From NCBI GenBank assembly GCA_023511615.1, contig JAIMBL010000015.1, forward strand, positions 1-42,714: a stretch of DNA of 42,714 nt, read 5' to 3'. The notes beneath the pieces are model-generated. The model saw only the letters and a list, made by a program, of their open reading frames with translations. It made no database searches and had not been told where the DNA came from. The stretch is from Leptolyngbyaceae cyanobacterium HOT.MB2.61 (GTDB lineage: Bacteria; Cyanobacteriota; Cyanobacteriia; Leptolyngbyales; Leptolyngbyaceae). Below are positions 42,306 to 42,714 of the stretch, piece by piece; the first letter of the stretch is position 1, and each line of letters begins with the position of its first letter. The translations under genes and the position numbers were made by a program.

Positions 42306-42367
42306 TATAGCTGTCGCCAGATTGCTTAGGACACTGGGTGCACCCCGTCCTGAGCCTGGTGGCTATA
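42306..42367 (+). repeat. Repeat family A, copy 4 (short form)
   Basis: 62 bp keeping only the two ends of the family: TATAGCTGTCGCCAG, TTGCTTAGGACACTGGGTGC, then ACCCCGTCCTGAGCC and GGCTATA. The central hairpin of the other copies is missing, as in an internally deleted element. Confidence 0.78.
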
Positions 42368-42525
42368 GTTATAGTTCATATTTTTAAGAGGAATTCCAGT
42401 TCCTTTGATGAGATACAGTCGGCATTCGTTCCATTTCCGAAAAGAAAACCCTAAATCTGAATAGTTTTACACTTCTTAAGAAGCGTTAAACAGAAGGGTT
42501 GAACAGAAGGATTGTCACCACTCTC

Positions 42526-42612
42526 TGTTTCCTGACTCTCAACTTCTGGCCCCTGGCTTCTGTCCTCAGTCTCTAACTCCTAATCCCAAATCCTCTCCTT
42601 CCCCCTTCCTCC
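42526..42612 (+). repeat. Heptamer-phased pyrimidine tract
   Basis: Units in 7-nt phase such as TTCCTGA, CTTCTGG, CCCCTGG, CTTCTGT and CTCTAAC. It has the same vocabulary as the inserts in the three kinase genes, but is intergenic here. Confidence 0.75.
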
Positions 42613-42714
42613 CGCTATAAGTAGGGCTTGCTGAAAAAAGCAGCAAAGGTTTACTGTGCCTAGTTTTCAAGCGGGATCAAGTCTGCTAAAGTGCAAGGAA
42701 AAAGTGTAACCCCT

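Larger units (their letters stand above)
42212..42714. other. 503-bp right-end region with repeats
   Basis: This holds repeat A copy 4 (42306-42367), a heptamer-phased pyrimidine tract (42526-42612) and, from about 42622, a sequence GGGCTTGCTGAAAAAAGC that resembles the end of an insertion sequence and runs off the window. The TPR gene promoter should lie next to 42212. Confidence 0.5.

Overview
The window is chromosomal DNA from a cyanobacterium, most likely a filamentous Leptolyngbya-type lineage (the phylum is well supported, the lineage is inference). Evidence: a complete photosystem I gene psaM, a narM-type nitrate reductase-associated protein, a group 3 sigma/anti-sigma pair, several cyanobacterial conserved hypotheticals, and more than 40 copies of the octamer GCGATCGC (HIP1). 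No tRNA, rRNA, CRISPR array or complete insertion sequence was seen.

Layout. 1-5.5 kb: a minus-strand surface-polysaccharide cluster, read from 5.5 kb down as ABC permease, ABC ATPase with a C-terminal substrate domain, methyltransferase, family 4 glycosyltransferase and family 2 glycosyltransferase. 5.6-10 kb: a small coiled-coil protein, a secreted hypothetical and a large CHASE2-GGDEF-EAL protein. 10-17 kb: narM, a PsiE-like protein, a DUF4079 membrane protein, trpD, carA, dnaX and a Uma2 remnant. 17-22 kb: pterin dehydratase, STAS protein, SH3b protein, anti-sigma and ECF sigma, and an RTX-type calcium-binding protein. 22.7-33.5 kb: an 11-kb minus-strand signalling island with a membrane GAF/PAS hybrid kinase, a single receiver, a soluble hybrid kinase, a CHASE4 hybrid kinase and a receiver-adenylate cyclase. 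34-42.7 kb: folP, a hypothetical, ilvN, a SUI1-family factor, an FAD protein, ndk, a TerC-family membrane protein, psaM, a small membrane protein and a TPR protein.

The strongest unusual signal is repeat DNA that does not respect gene borders. Heptanucleotide-phased tandem repeats (STRR type) fill several intergenic gaps. The same vocabulary, still in 7-nt phase, is inserted in frame at the same place in the ATPase domain of all three hybrid kinases, between the strand after the N box and the G1 box. Seven nucleotides read through three frames give a 7-residue peptide period, which is visible in the proteins. Two inserts share a 74-bp identical block exactly 5,400 bp apart, while the neighbouring catalytic DNA has diverged.

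Three MITE-like palindromic families also occur. Family A (about 60-117 bp, four copies) supplies the last codons and stop of the cyclase gene in one case. Family B (about 130 bp, two copies) has two strong hairpins and forms the leader of the DUF4079 gene in one case. Family C (about 95-106 bp, two copies) has TATACCAA ends, and one copy reaches the terC-family stop codon.

Functionally, the window combines envelope polysaccharide export, c-di-GMP and cAMP signalling, a multi-receiver phosphorelay and housekeeping genes. I see no phage, plasmid or defence module. If the window holds something undescribed, the best candidate is the repeat-modified kinase island.
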